From Brachypodium distachyon (taxonomy: Eukaryota > Streptophyta > Magnoliopsida > Poales > Poaceae), in assembly GCF_000005505.3 (NCBI RefSeq), contig NC_016131.3, forward strand, positions 56,281,355 through 56,345,354: a stretch of DNA of 64,000 bases. The letters are read 5' to 3'. The notes beneath the pieces were generated by a model that was not told the DNA's origin, ran no database searches, and was given only the letters and a program-made list of their open reading frames with translations. A program made the translations under genes and the position numbers. Below are positions 56,105 through 64,000 of the stretch, piece after piece; the first letter of the stretch is position 1, and each line of letters starts with the position of its first letter.

Positions 56105-56341
56105 CTCCCTCCATTTCACAAAGAACGGCACGCATGCATTTCAAGATTTTACTTTGACCAACAATTGGACCGATGATTTGAGATTTATGTGTTACAAAAG
56201 TTATATCATTGGATTCGTATTTTAAAAACCTTTCCAATGATATAAAATTTGTAACATATAATCTACATACAGTTGGTCTAATCGTTGGCCAAAGTTCGAT
56301 CTCAAAAAGCGTGGGCGTCATTCTTTGTGAAAAGGAGGGAG
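56105..56341. mobile_element. Stowaway MITE, 237 bp
   Basis: CTCCCTCCATTTCACAAAGA at the left and TCTTTGTGAAAAGGAGGGAG at the right, flanked by TA (56103-56104 and 56342-56343). The inner sequence is also partly self-complementary (a TTGGACC/TTGGTCTAA region and TTTTAAAAACC/ATGATATAA arms). It lies about 170 bp upstream of the CACTA transposase start. Confidence 0.93.
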
Positions 56342-56510
56342 TATTATTTTGTCATGTTGGGAATAGATTCATATAACACAACTAGTAGATCTTTTTAATC
56401 TGGACTATGTTTCTTAACTTCGGAAATTCATCACTGAAGTTTGTTCCTTATCTGGATATTTAGTCACTAATTATTTTTTACATTCTATTCGATTTCAGCA
56501 TTTCCATTCA

Positions 56511-57710
56511 ATGATGGATAGGTCCTGGATGAGTAAACTAAGAACTAGTGCAGAGTACAAGAATGGTGTTGAGCAATTTCTTTCTTTTGCATTCCATGAT
56601 GTAAACGAGGGTAGCAAGATTCTCTGCCCATGCGTGAATTGTGGAAACCAGAGGACACAGAGTTCTGATGAAGTTAAAACTCATTTAAGATGTCATGGTA
56701 TCCTGCAGGGATATACAACATGGATCTACCATGGAGAGAAATCTCACTCATCAGTAGCAGAATTTGAAGATGATATATCGCATGCCAATAGAAATATCCC
56801 TCAATGTGCTCCAAGACATGGTGGTAATAGAAGACTAGACGAAATGCAAGGACTTCTTAATGCTGCTTTTAATATGCGTGGTGATTATGGTTCACCAAAT
56901 AGCGCATCAGAACAAGTGTTCTCTGATGTAACACCCAGCTCACCTGAAGAAGAGAATGCCTCAGCTTTTGATGATGAAAAACTTGAGTCCCCGGATATAA
57001 TCAGATCACCAGGAAAAGAGAATGTTGGCAGTGAACGCCAAGATGAGGGTATCAAAGAAAAAATGTCAAGGTTCTTGAAGGAAGCAGAATCCAACCTGTA
57101 TGGTGGCTGTGAAATTTTTTCAAAGCTATCATTTTTAGTCAGGTTATTTCACTTGAAGATTTTACATGGCTGGAGTCAAGAATCATTTCAATCAGTCCTT
57201 GAATTATTAACGGATGCATTCCCTAATGATGCAAATCTACCAAAGAACTACCATGAAGCAAAGAAATTAATTCGTGGTCTGGGTCTTAGCTACCAGAAAA
57301 TTCATGCATGTCCCAATGATTGCATGCTTTTTTGGGGTGAGAGGAGCAGCCAAGAATCTTGCCATATCTGTGGTAGCTCCCGTTGGGCTGATGAGAAAAA
57401 TGATACAACAATGGGATCAAGACGCAAGAAAAAGCCTGCAAAGATTCTGCGCTACTTCCCGTTGATACCTAGGCTCCTAAGGTTGTATACCACTACTAAA
57501 ACATCAAATGATATGAGGTGGCATGAAGAGGGGCGTACAAAAGATGGACTGCTGCGCCATCCAGCTGATGGACTAGCCTGGAAAGATTTTGATGACCGCT
57601 ATCCTGACTCTGCAATCATAGCGACACTGTCCGTAGTGGCATTTATGTGGCACAGGCCAAAACGACTCTACAATTACGTAGAGACAAAAAAAGTGTCTTT
57701 AGGAGACTAA
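56511..57710 (+). pseudogene. CACTA TNP2-type transposase, N-terminal part only
   Basis: Residues about 4-76 are the transposase-associated domain with the CPCVNCGN and HLRCHG ligands and the GYTTWIYHGE end. Residues about 200-370 are the conserved region before the catalytic domain (LLTDAFPNDANLPKNYHEAKKL, CHICGSSRW, RYFPLIPRLLRLY, MRWHEEGR). At about residue 365 (FDDRYPDS) the family sequence stops and the frame runs 30 codons into the element's own subterminal repeat. The Transposase_21 catalytic domain, normally several hundred residues more, is deleted. The 399-codon frame is otherwise undisturbed, so the deletion is the main lesion. A full-length relative elsewhere would be needed to mobilise the element. 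Confidence 0.92.
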
Positions 57711-57744
57711 AATAATGTCTGTACAGACCACTTCTCTTGTAGTG

Positions 57745-58680
57745 TAGACATACTGGGGAAGCAAGCATATTCCTGTTCCATGCCCTTTGGAGGACATATG
57801 AAAAGTGCTCATGAATGTCGAGAGCGGGATCAAGATCAACTGCTTTGCTGATGAACATGTCGACTTGTCTAGAACCAGACTAGATGAGTTCCGATATATG
57901 GGCTTGCAGCCAGTTTGATTGCGCCCCTCCTGTACATCTAGATTATTTGTAGAGCCAGCCCTTAAACACAAGTTTCCTACACACTTAGCTTTCCAAAAAA
58001 TTCAAGTTAGTTGTTATCTCTATCTTTGTGTTGTTACACAGCAACGTACATACTCTCTCTTAGTCTCTTTTGTAATCCTGGCCATTTGGTATACCTACCT
58101 TCCACCGATTAACAGCCATTTATTAATTTCAGATCGTTGTGATGAAGTTGTCGTATACGCGCTCGTGAATATAAGTGTGTGGCCGTGAAGAAATTTCACA
58201 CTGGTGATGAAACTAGATGGGTACGTAGGCAGCAGACATATGTTGCACAAAAACAGTCAACAATTATGTGGATAGGGTTGGTAGGCATCGGAAAGTATAG
58301 TCTAACTTCTACCAGGGTTCCGTGTTAGAGGATCACGCGCGCATGAACTGCTCAATAGGTTTTCCAAGCATGCATGAAAACTACTGAGTTCTGCAGACTA
58401 GCTGTGTGAACCGCGATTATGAGCGGGGGTTGCAGACGAAGATTTCTCGGGGTTGCATTGATGCCTGCAGACGGCATTAGACTTCAGTTCAGCTTCGAAG
58501 AACCCGGCCCACAGCAAACCTCGTAATGCGTGCCCTAGTCCCCCACCTCTTTATATAGTGCAGCGCAATAGGGGCCCGCCAACCATATTGGGTTGGGCGC
58601 CCCTGATCAGAGCGCGTCAGATCTAGACCCGGTGAGCCGTTGGGCTCACACGATAGGAGATCACTCTAACAGTATATAGG
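57745..58680 (+). repeat. Tandem repeat R1, right part after the CACTA insertion
   Basis: It continues the sequence at 45,596-45,627. Its first 170 bp encode, with one stop, the gene tail KINCFADEHVDLSR...EFRYMGLQPV also seen in R3, followed by the same 3' flank (TACATACTCTCT, TTTATTAATTTC, GTGAAGAAATTTCACAC phrases). Confidence 0.75.
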
Positions 58681-59064
58681 CATGTTCTAGTGAAAAATGA
58701 AAATATACAATGCAAGGGCGCACATGGGAGCTATGAACATCCATAGTGTTGAGAGGCATCGGAAAAATACTTGAGAAAAAGAAGATGTCAATGGTTTTTT
58801 TGTCTGCTTGGGGTTGCACTTCCAAGGAAAACCAAAGTTGCACCGTACTGTGAATGTGGGATCAAGATTATTTTCTGTAGGCTTTTTGGGGTAAGAGTGG
58901 ACAACGTGGGAAGGAATTCCATGTATTAATGGATAAAATTGCATCTATTAATTCTAGTGCCTACTACAATGCTGACGTATACCCGGGCTCCTTGTAGGCC
59001 GCCGGCTCCTGCCTAGGTTAGTTCAAAACAAAGTGAAAATTTGACTGTGGTCTAGGTTAGTTCA
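58681..59064. repeat. Tandem repeat R2, partial
   Basis: About 58,725-58,880 resembles the start of R3 (TTGAGAGGCATCGGAAAAATACTTG) with stops in the frame; the remainder is spacer. Confidence 0.55.
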
Positions 59065-59067
59065 AAG

Positions 59068-59382
59068 ATGATAGCCACGAACATAGTATTGAGAGACATC
59101 GGAAAAATACTTGGAAATCGGAAAATATCAATGGTTCCATGGTCTTCACTTGGGCTTGCACTTCAACGTCAGATTAGTGTTGTGGGTAAAAGTAGAACAG
59201 TTGCTAGACAAACTGGGGAAAGTAGCATGTTCTTGTTCCGTGTCGTTTGGAGCACATGCATGTGGAAAATGCTCCTGAACGCCAAGAGCGGAATCAAGAT
59301 CAACTACTTTGGCAATGAACATTTCGATTTGTCTCGAAACAAAGTAGCCGAGTTCCGATCTATGGGCTTGCAGCCAGTTTGA
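59068..59382 (+). CDS. Open frame of repeat R3, family unknown
   Basis: ATG at 59068, 104 codons, ending MGLQPV and a TGA. R1 and R2 carry broken versions of its right and left halves, so this is the best-preserved copy. Features include IGKILGNRKISMVPWSSLGL near the start and KINYFGNEHFDLSR near the end. I recognise no family. With three or four copies and only one open, a gene fragment multiplied in tandem is more likely than an active gene. Confidence 0.3.
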   Translation: MIATNIVLRDIGKILGNRKISMVPWSSLGLALQRQISVVGKSRTVARQTGESSMFLFRVVWSTCMWKMLLNAKSGIKINYFGNEHFDLSRNKVAEFRSMGLQPV

Positions 59383-59850
59383 TTGCTTCTCCTGTGCATA
59401 TATTATTTGTCTGAGTGCGCCCTTGAAACACAAGATGCCCACACGATTAACTTTGCAGAGAATTCAAATTAGTTGTTATCACTATATCTTTGTGACCAGT
59501 TTTGTTACACACCAACGTACATACTCTGTTTTTCATATGTACCAATCACCGACCTACATACTCTCTCTTTGTAATCCTTGGCCGTTTGGTATACCTACCT
59601 TCCACCTATTTACGGCCATTTATTAATTTCAGTATCACCATGATGAAGTTGTTGTATGCGCGCTAGTGCATATAAGTGTGTGTGCCCGTGAAGAAATTTC
59701 ACTCTGGTGACGGATAGGTAGCAGACATATGTTGCACACATACGCTCAAACATTATGTGGATAGGGTTGGTAGGCATCAGAAAGTATAGTCTAACTGCTA
59801 TTATGGGACAGTCCAAGCATACATGACTACAGTATTCGGCAGAATAGATG
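59383..59850 (+). repeat. Tandem repeat R3, 3' flank
   Basis: It matches 57,920-58,380 and 60,040-60,560 phrase by phrase, for example CAACGTACATACTCT and GGATAGGGTTGGTAGGCATC. No coding potential. Confidence 0.7.
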
Positions 59851-59939
59851 TAGACTCAGATGCTGTGCGGGGGGGTTAATTGACATGGCAGACGGGAGCG
59901 ACCTTCACGTCATGCTCGAAGAACCCGGCCGGCATGTCC

Positions 59940-60585
59940 TCAACTTTTTTGGTGATGCACATCAAGTGACAGGATGATAGCGAGTCTAGAAACAGAGCAG
60001 CTCAGTTCCAAGATATGGTCTTGCAGCCAGTTTAAATGTCCCTCCTGTACTGTACATCTAGATTATTTGAAGAGCGCCCCCCCCCCCCCCCCCAAACACA
60101 AGTTTCCCACGCGATTAGTTCAAAAAAAAAAAGAATTCAATCTACCTTTGTAACCAGGTTGTTATACACCAACTACGTACATACTCTGTTTTTCATATGT
60201 ATCAATCACCAGCGTACGTACATACCCTCCTGTACTCTCTCTTGTTGTAATCCTTGGCCGTTTTGTATACATACGTTCCATCGATTTACTGACATTTATT
60301 TCAGAAGACGTTGTATGTGCAGCCCTGTATATAAGTGTGTGCGGCCGTGAAGAAACTTCAGGCTGGTGTTGAAATAAGTAGGGTATACACAAGAGGGCAC
60401 AAGGAGGTAAAGGAGGTTCATACGTAGAAGACATTTGCATGCGGAACACATACATTCAACAATTACATGCATAATAGGGTTGGTAGGCATAGGAAAGTAT
60501 TGTCTATGTGTTAGAGCACCACGAACTGCTCAAAAAGTTTTCCAGGCATGCTTCACAAGTTGATGTACACTAGATGTGAACTGAG
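59940..60585 (+). repeat. Tandem repeat R4 with a 17-C tract
   Basis: It begins with the worn gene tail (TTGCAGCCAGTTTAAATG in place of the stop region), then the shared 3' flank. A run of 17 C bases (60,077-60,093) replaces the short C-rich phrase of R1 and R3. Confidence 0.7.
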
Positions 60586-60619
60586 ATGCTGTGCGCGGTG
60601 GTTGACACCCCTAAATTGG

Positions 60620-60988
60620 AGCATGATGCAGTTCAGCCTCAAGTAGCTCGTCCGGCGTGTCCTCTCCGCATTGCAGTTGCCCAACGGCGGCATCCAGGCC
60701 GTCCTCCGGACCGCGCCGCGCACCAGCGGCTACTGCGCAGTCTGGTTCGGCGTCTTCTCGGTCGTCGAGCGCGGCATGGTCGCCGTGCGCCGGAAGGAGG
60801 AGCCCATGTGGAGTGACAAGTCCGTCGCCGCAGCCGCCGCCTTTGGAGTCCCTTCGTCACCCCATGGAGTCCGCGCCACCCGCCGCTCCGCTCTCATCGG
60901 AGGTGCCTGCGCTGCAGTTCTGCTTAGCGCCGTGGATAGGCTCCGGCAAGTCCCGAAAGATGATCGAAACTGGAGCCTCTCGCCGTAA
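60620..60988 (+). pseudogene. Tim17/Tim22/Tim23-family exon fragment
   Basis: The plus strand reads SGYCAVWFGVFSVVERGMVAVRRKEEP, then HGVRATRRSALIGGACAAVLLSAVDRL, ending in TAA at 60,986. The pattern of a small-residue helix, the VRRKEEP loop and a second helix resembles mitochondrial inner-membrane import channel proteins. There is no ATG at the start; an in-frame TAG at about 60,643 could be a splice acceptor, so this may be a last exon or a captured fragment. The usual glycine-rich segment between the helices is altered. Recognition is moderate. Confidence 0.5.
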
Positions 60989-61793
60989 ATCCTCTTTGAG
61001 CTCCTGGATTTCGGGTTCTGTTTCTTAATTGATGCCGCGTCGGCATTGACCCGAACAGTTAATCTTGCTGCTGGGCGCCGCCAAAATTTTAGCTTTTTTT
61101 GAATTGTTATTTGTATTTTTTTATTTTTGGCTTTTAAATTTTTTATTTTAGTTTTATTTTAATTTTCAGAAAAGTTCAAAAAACCTCAACATCACCATAC
61201 AACCCGACCCGACCCGACCCGATCCTTGAAGGTTTAAATTAGCCCAGTGATGTGGGGATGAAAATGAGCCAGGTAGGCCATGTGGCATATGACAGGTGGG
61301 CCCAACCTGTTGGAATCGCTATCAAAATCTTTTTTTTTTACCAATTTCTACCAAAGTCTTAATTCCATCAATTTTGGTTATATGAGAAAGATTGACTTCA
61401 TAGTTGTGGTTCCTTGACACTATTGGTAACAACCATGGTTTTCTGACCTTAACCACAAGAAATGTGGTTTGCGAAATTTACTCTTCCTTCCTTGAGTGAT
61501 ACAAAATACATGTGGATGTCTCCGACCTTCCAGTTTCCGAATGACTAAATGAAAGACATCATATCACTTTGGATGATCAATCGATGATTTCATCTTCACA
61601 AATATGCATGCGTCCATTGCAACATTTTAGCAACAAACAATTATGCATTTTTTTTTTGTACTTTCCGGCGATCAGCATCATCTCCTGTTACCAGGAGCCT
61701 TTTTATGCCAAGTACTTTCCGGGGATCAATATGATCTTCCGTTACTACGAGATTAGCCACGAGACTTTGATACCACTTGTTAGATCGTCCAGC
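60989..61793. other. Noncoding spacer with short repeats
   Basis: T-rich stretch (61,085-61,165), a CCCGA-type pentamer run (61,200-61,225), then AT-rich DNA. At 61,767-61,786 TTGATACCACTTGTTAGATC is the reverse of an LTR-to-primer-binding-site junction (TGGTATCAAA), so a retrotransposon edge may lie here. No gene. Confidence 0.4.
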
Positions 61794-62125
61794 CAATACT
61801 CTAGAAAACCCCTCCAGTGGCGATCAAAAAATGGGGTTGGTGGCGGTGATCACGCCCGCCACCAACTATGCATCACTGGAGGTTTTAGCACCGAAAATAC
61901 CCGCCACTGCTGCACCGAGATCACCAATGGCGGGTAAAATACCCCCCACCGAAGACCTACAAACCGCCACTGTAAATCCCTCCGGCATCACCCGAAAAGT
62001 GCGTGGAGTACATCAGTGGCGGGCAAATTACCCAACACTGGATATTTCTAGTGGCGGTCTTTTGCCACCGCCACTGGAACCTTTTCCAGTGGCGGTGGTG
62101 TATTACCGCCACTGGTACTGTTTTT

Positions 62126-62352
62126 CCCCGAAAAAAATAAATGAATTATTTATAAAAATAAATATTCCTGTAGCACAGAAATAGCAGGAATACAGCACAT
62201 AGTAGGAATACAACAGCACAGTATACAGCAACAAAGAAACAGAATAGCAGCAAATATATTACAAAGTTCCACACGAGTTAAACATTCAAGTCACATGCAT
62301 GTATACAAAGTGTTTGAAAGAATGAACCACAAATAGAAGTGTTCCACACAAT
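62126..62352. other. 3' flank of the Ulp1-type gene
   Basis: Short imperfect repeats of AGCAGGAATACAGCACA and similar (62,172-62,250). No frame. Confidence 0.5.
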
Positions 62353-62835
62353 TTAGCCACTTTTGGCGACAATCACGCCGCCGTAGTAATCCCCGCTCGA
62401 TTTGAGGACCTCCTTGTTGAGGATTTCGCCGATGTCCTTCTGGATCTCGTACACGAGAATTTCTGAGTTGTGCCCTAACTCGGCATTGGCCAGAAACCAA
62501 TTCCTCACTTCTTCGAAGGTCTTCTTCCCCTTCGGCTGGAAGTCGTTGATCATCTGCTGAATAGTGTGCGCGCAGTAGTAACCACAGTAGACGGATCCTT
62601 CAGGCTGTTGCTCGTAGGGAAAGTTGAAAGTGTGCCTGAGGGGAGCGTCATGATTGCAGCTGAAGTTAGGCATCCCATACCATTTCACCGCGTCGCGATA
62701 GGCTGCGTCGATGACATATTTGATCGGCTCAAAGTCGCGTTGTGGTTCATTCCCCTTGCGTCGCAGTGGATCAAAATATGTGACCCCTCCCATATCGAGG
62801 CAGATGGCAATTGTCACCCCAAGGGCCGCTGTTTC
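62353..62835 (-). pseudogene. Ulp1-type (C48) cysteine peptidase, last exon, transposon-borne
   Basis: After a CAG acceptor (about 62,830) the exon reads ALGVTIAICLDMGGVTYFDPL, the strand and catalytic aspartate region, and later QQPEGSVYCGYYCAHTIQQM, with the oxyanion glutamine and the nucleophilic cysteine of the Ulp1 fold. The histidine should lie in the previous exon, where the frame is broken. In plants such Ulp1-like domains are common in CACTA and Mutator gene products, where their role is unclear; cellular relatives remove SUMO. The exon itself is intact to its TAG. Confidence 0.75.
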
Positions 62836-62934
62836 ACAAAAGGACGCACATTGTATTAGCCAAATAATATAACAAGCAAGTCTTCCGACGGAAAAATATT
62901 TATGTATCCACGCGAATTGAAAACAACTTACTGT

Positions 62935-63310
62935 AGATGGTACAGCTTTAATACAAAACGGCGGTCTTGGTGCTTAAACATGAATTGAGTGAGGTATTCA
63001 ATCGCCAACCTTAATTCTACTTTCGGCCAACAATGGGTCTGGACCAAGCAAAGTGGCGTTGAAGAGAAGGGGGTCGGCGACGGCCATCCCATATTGCTTC
63101 ACCCTATAGGCCTCCCTCGTGTAGTGTACACACCACAGTCTTCATATGACGTTGTCGAGGCACTTGCGGTTGAAGAGGTGAAACAAGTCGAGGAAGTCAA
63201 TGCCGAAGGTAACGTCATTTTCCCTCTGGATTTCCCCCGTATTGGAGTCGAAGAAGCCATAATGCTTTGGCACTCGAACCGTAATTTCCAGATTTGTTAG
63301 GTGAGGCGTC
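62935..63310 (-). pseudogene. Middle part of the transposon gene, with stops
   Basis: The minus strand reads VPKHYGFFDSNTGEI, FGIDFLDLFHLFNRKCLDN and then a TGA, after which the reading goes on as LWCVHYTREAYRVKQYGMAVADP and, after a frame change, EYLTQFMFKHQDRRFVLKLYHL before a splice donor-like GTAAGT. Such text commonly precedes the Ulp1 domain in these transposon proteins. One stop and one shift show that the gene is dead. Confidence 0.6.
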
Positions 63311-63369
63311 GGGCGGTGATGGGTGAGGCGCCAAGCAGCGATGGAGACATCAGGTGCCGGGCGACGGAG

Positions 63370-63643
63370 ATGGAGACGGAGAAGGCTCCGTAGCGAGGAC
63401 CACCAACCTCCTAGGCCAGATGAGGTAGGAGTTGACACAATCCCTTAGGGTCGTCGCCTTTTCGTGCGGAGGACAAGGGACCGGTTCGTCCTCAAAGCCC
63501 TTGAGCACGGAGTCCACCTGCACCCTGACCATGTCGTCTCGCAGGGTCACGTGGTGCACCACGGCCGTACGCGGCAGCAGCAACCCGCGCGCGCCCAGAG
63601 GATTCCCCACCGTCGGCATGTGTAGCCAGCATTTGACGCCCTT
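63370..63643 (-). pseudogene. DUF8039-type domain exon of the transposon gene
   Basis: After a GCGCAG acceptor (63,644-63,646) the exon reads KGVKCWLHMPTVGNPLGARG, then VRVQVDSVLKGFEDEPVPCP and TTLRDCVNSYLIWPRRLVVL, matching the layout of the DUF8039 domain in grass transposon proteins: a repeat-name-like start, a valine-rich strand and a closing WP(R/K)RL. The exact donor is not clear. Confidence 0.6.
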
Positions 63644-63702
63644 CTGCGCATGACAAACATGGTAACATCATTAATAGATTGGAGCATGATAGTGGTATTT
63701 CA

Positions 63703-64000
63703 CTATTTTTCGTAGCGCGGGAAGACGCTTACAGTGAGGTTCTCGTCGGGTGGCCCAAGCGGGTCAAGCTGGCACTCGGTGCCGAAGCATGAGGTGCTCT
63801 TTTTGGGTAGCAGGGACGGATCCGGTGTGGGTGGGGTTGGTTGGATGGGCGGCAGCGGGAAAACACCGTGATCAATGAAGTTGTCGACGTCACGCTGGTC
63901 CCTTGCATGCCGCATGAGCTTGCTGAGCTCCTCCCTCGCCAACACCCGGATCTTCTCATCTAATTCCTCTGAGCTTTGTTCTTTGCTGGACGTCCTTCTA
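63703..64000 (-). pseudogene. Upstream exon of the transposon gene, partial
   Basis: The minus strand is open from the window edge and reads ELDEKIRVLAREELSKLMRH, then a proline-rich linker, then ECQLDPLGPPDENLT before a possible splice donor GTAAGC (about 63,733). It belongs to the same gene as the exons at 63,370 and 62,353. The gene starts beyond the window. Confidence 0.5.

Larger units (their letters stand above)
45628..57744 (+). mobile_element. CACTA (En/Spm-type) transposon, 12.1 kb with a nested Mutator element
   Basis: The left end CACTACAACA (45628) and right end TCTTGTAGTG (57744) are inverted, and TAG is duplicated on both sides (45625-45627 and 57745-57747), the 3-bp target size of this superfamily. 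The left subterminal region (45,650-46,130) is filled with AGAGACA and its complement; a shorter set is at 57,600-57,730. The uninterrupted target exists as a paralogue near 59,180-59,230. Of the two usual genes only a 5' part of the TNP2-type transposase remains. Without the Mutator insert it is about 4.2 kb, so it is a deletion derivative. Confidence 0.93.
61794..64000 (-). mobile_element. Second CACTA-type element, left end, continues past the window
   Basis: From about 61,810 to 62,125 the motif CCGCCACTG / CAGTGGCGG recurs many times in both orientations, the look of a CACTA subterminal array. The extreme end near 61,794 (CAATACTCTAGAAAACC) is a worn version of the CACTACTAGAAAA ends common in grasses. 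The genes to the right (DUF8039 and Ulp1-type peptidase) are typical cargo of this group. The other end lies outside the window, so the target duplication cannot be tested. Confidence 0.7.

Noticed and set aside
61760..61800. A second LTR retrotransposon edge (TACCACTTGTTAGATC)
   Set aside because: It resembles a minus-strand primer-binding-site junction, but no LTR partner, purine tract or target duplication could be found, so I only mention it in the spacer entry.
1..64000. tRNA, rRNA, CRISPR, organellar or bacterial insertions
   Set aside because: I saw no cloverleaf with tRNA signatures, no rRNA stretches and no spaced direct repeats. The only tRNA-like text is the retroelement primer-binding site at 21,094.

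Overview
This window is repeat-rich nuclear DNA from a grass, most likely a cool-season (Pooideae/Triticeae-like) species. The evidence is three thionin genes of the cereal type with GT-AG introns, Stowaway MITEs with TA target sites, CACTA and Mutator elements with canonical ends, grass-type LINEs, and solo LTRs. I see no bacterial, organellar, rRNA or tRNA genes and no CRISPR array. Most of the sequence is transposon-derived; the plausible host genes are two intact thionins, one dead thionin and one small three-exon gene of unknown function.

The left 45.6 kb is built from two diverged copies of one block. Unit 1 (from before base 1 to about 20,600) and unit 2 (about 22,625 to 45,600) share the order X block, alpha thionin, Y block. 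A beta thionin lies between them and precedes the second X block. Alpha 1 (4125-4719) is a pseudogene; beta (22892-23486) and alpha 2 (34223-34826) are intact. Comparing the units gives empty sites for several later insertions: a LINE only in unit 1 (9680-11977), solo LTRs only in unit 2 (27665-30851 and 41851-43195), and a Helitron-like insertion in the alpha 1 promoter. A solo LTR (7200-8177 / 36267-37281), a LINE (17710-18782 / 44609-45155) and a 33-bp retroposed scrap are shared, so they predate the duplication.

The Y blocks also carry a long, nearly loopless inverted repeat of a gene fragment (13642-14447 and 40215-41016), the three-exon unknown gene (15647-17007; rearranged in unit 2 into one intronless frame, 43574-43858), and a broken RNase H-like gene split by the shared LINE.

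From 45,628 to 57,744 a CACTA transposon (TAG target duplication) sits in a tandemly repeated sequence whose uninterrupted copy is at about 59,180. Inside it is a complete Mutator element (46710-54638, 9-bp target duplication, terminal inverted repeats of roughly 230 bp) with a decayed mudrA-like transposase gene and a GRF zinc-finger gene. The CACTA element keeps only the N-terminal part of its TNP2 transposase, so neither element looks self-mobile.

The right end (57,745-64,000) holds three to four tandem copies of an unidentified gene tail, a Tim17/22/23-like exon fragment, and the end of a second CACTA-type element with a degraded DUF8039 plus Ulp1-type peptidase gene running off the window. 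Functions rest on recognised motifs and gene structure; identities between copies were judged by eye and not computed.
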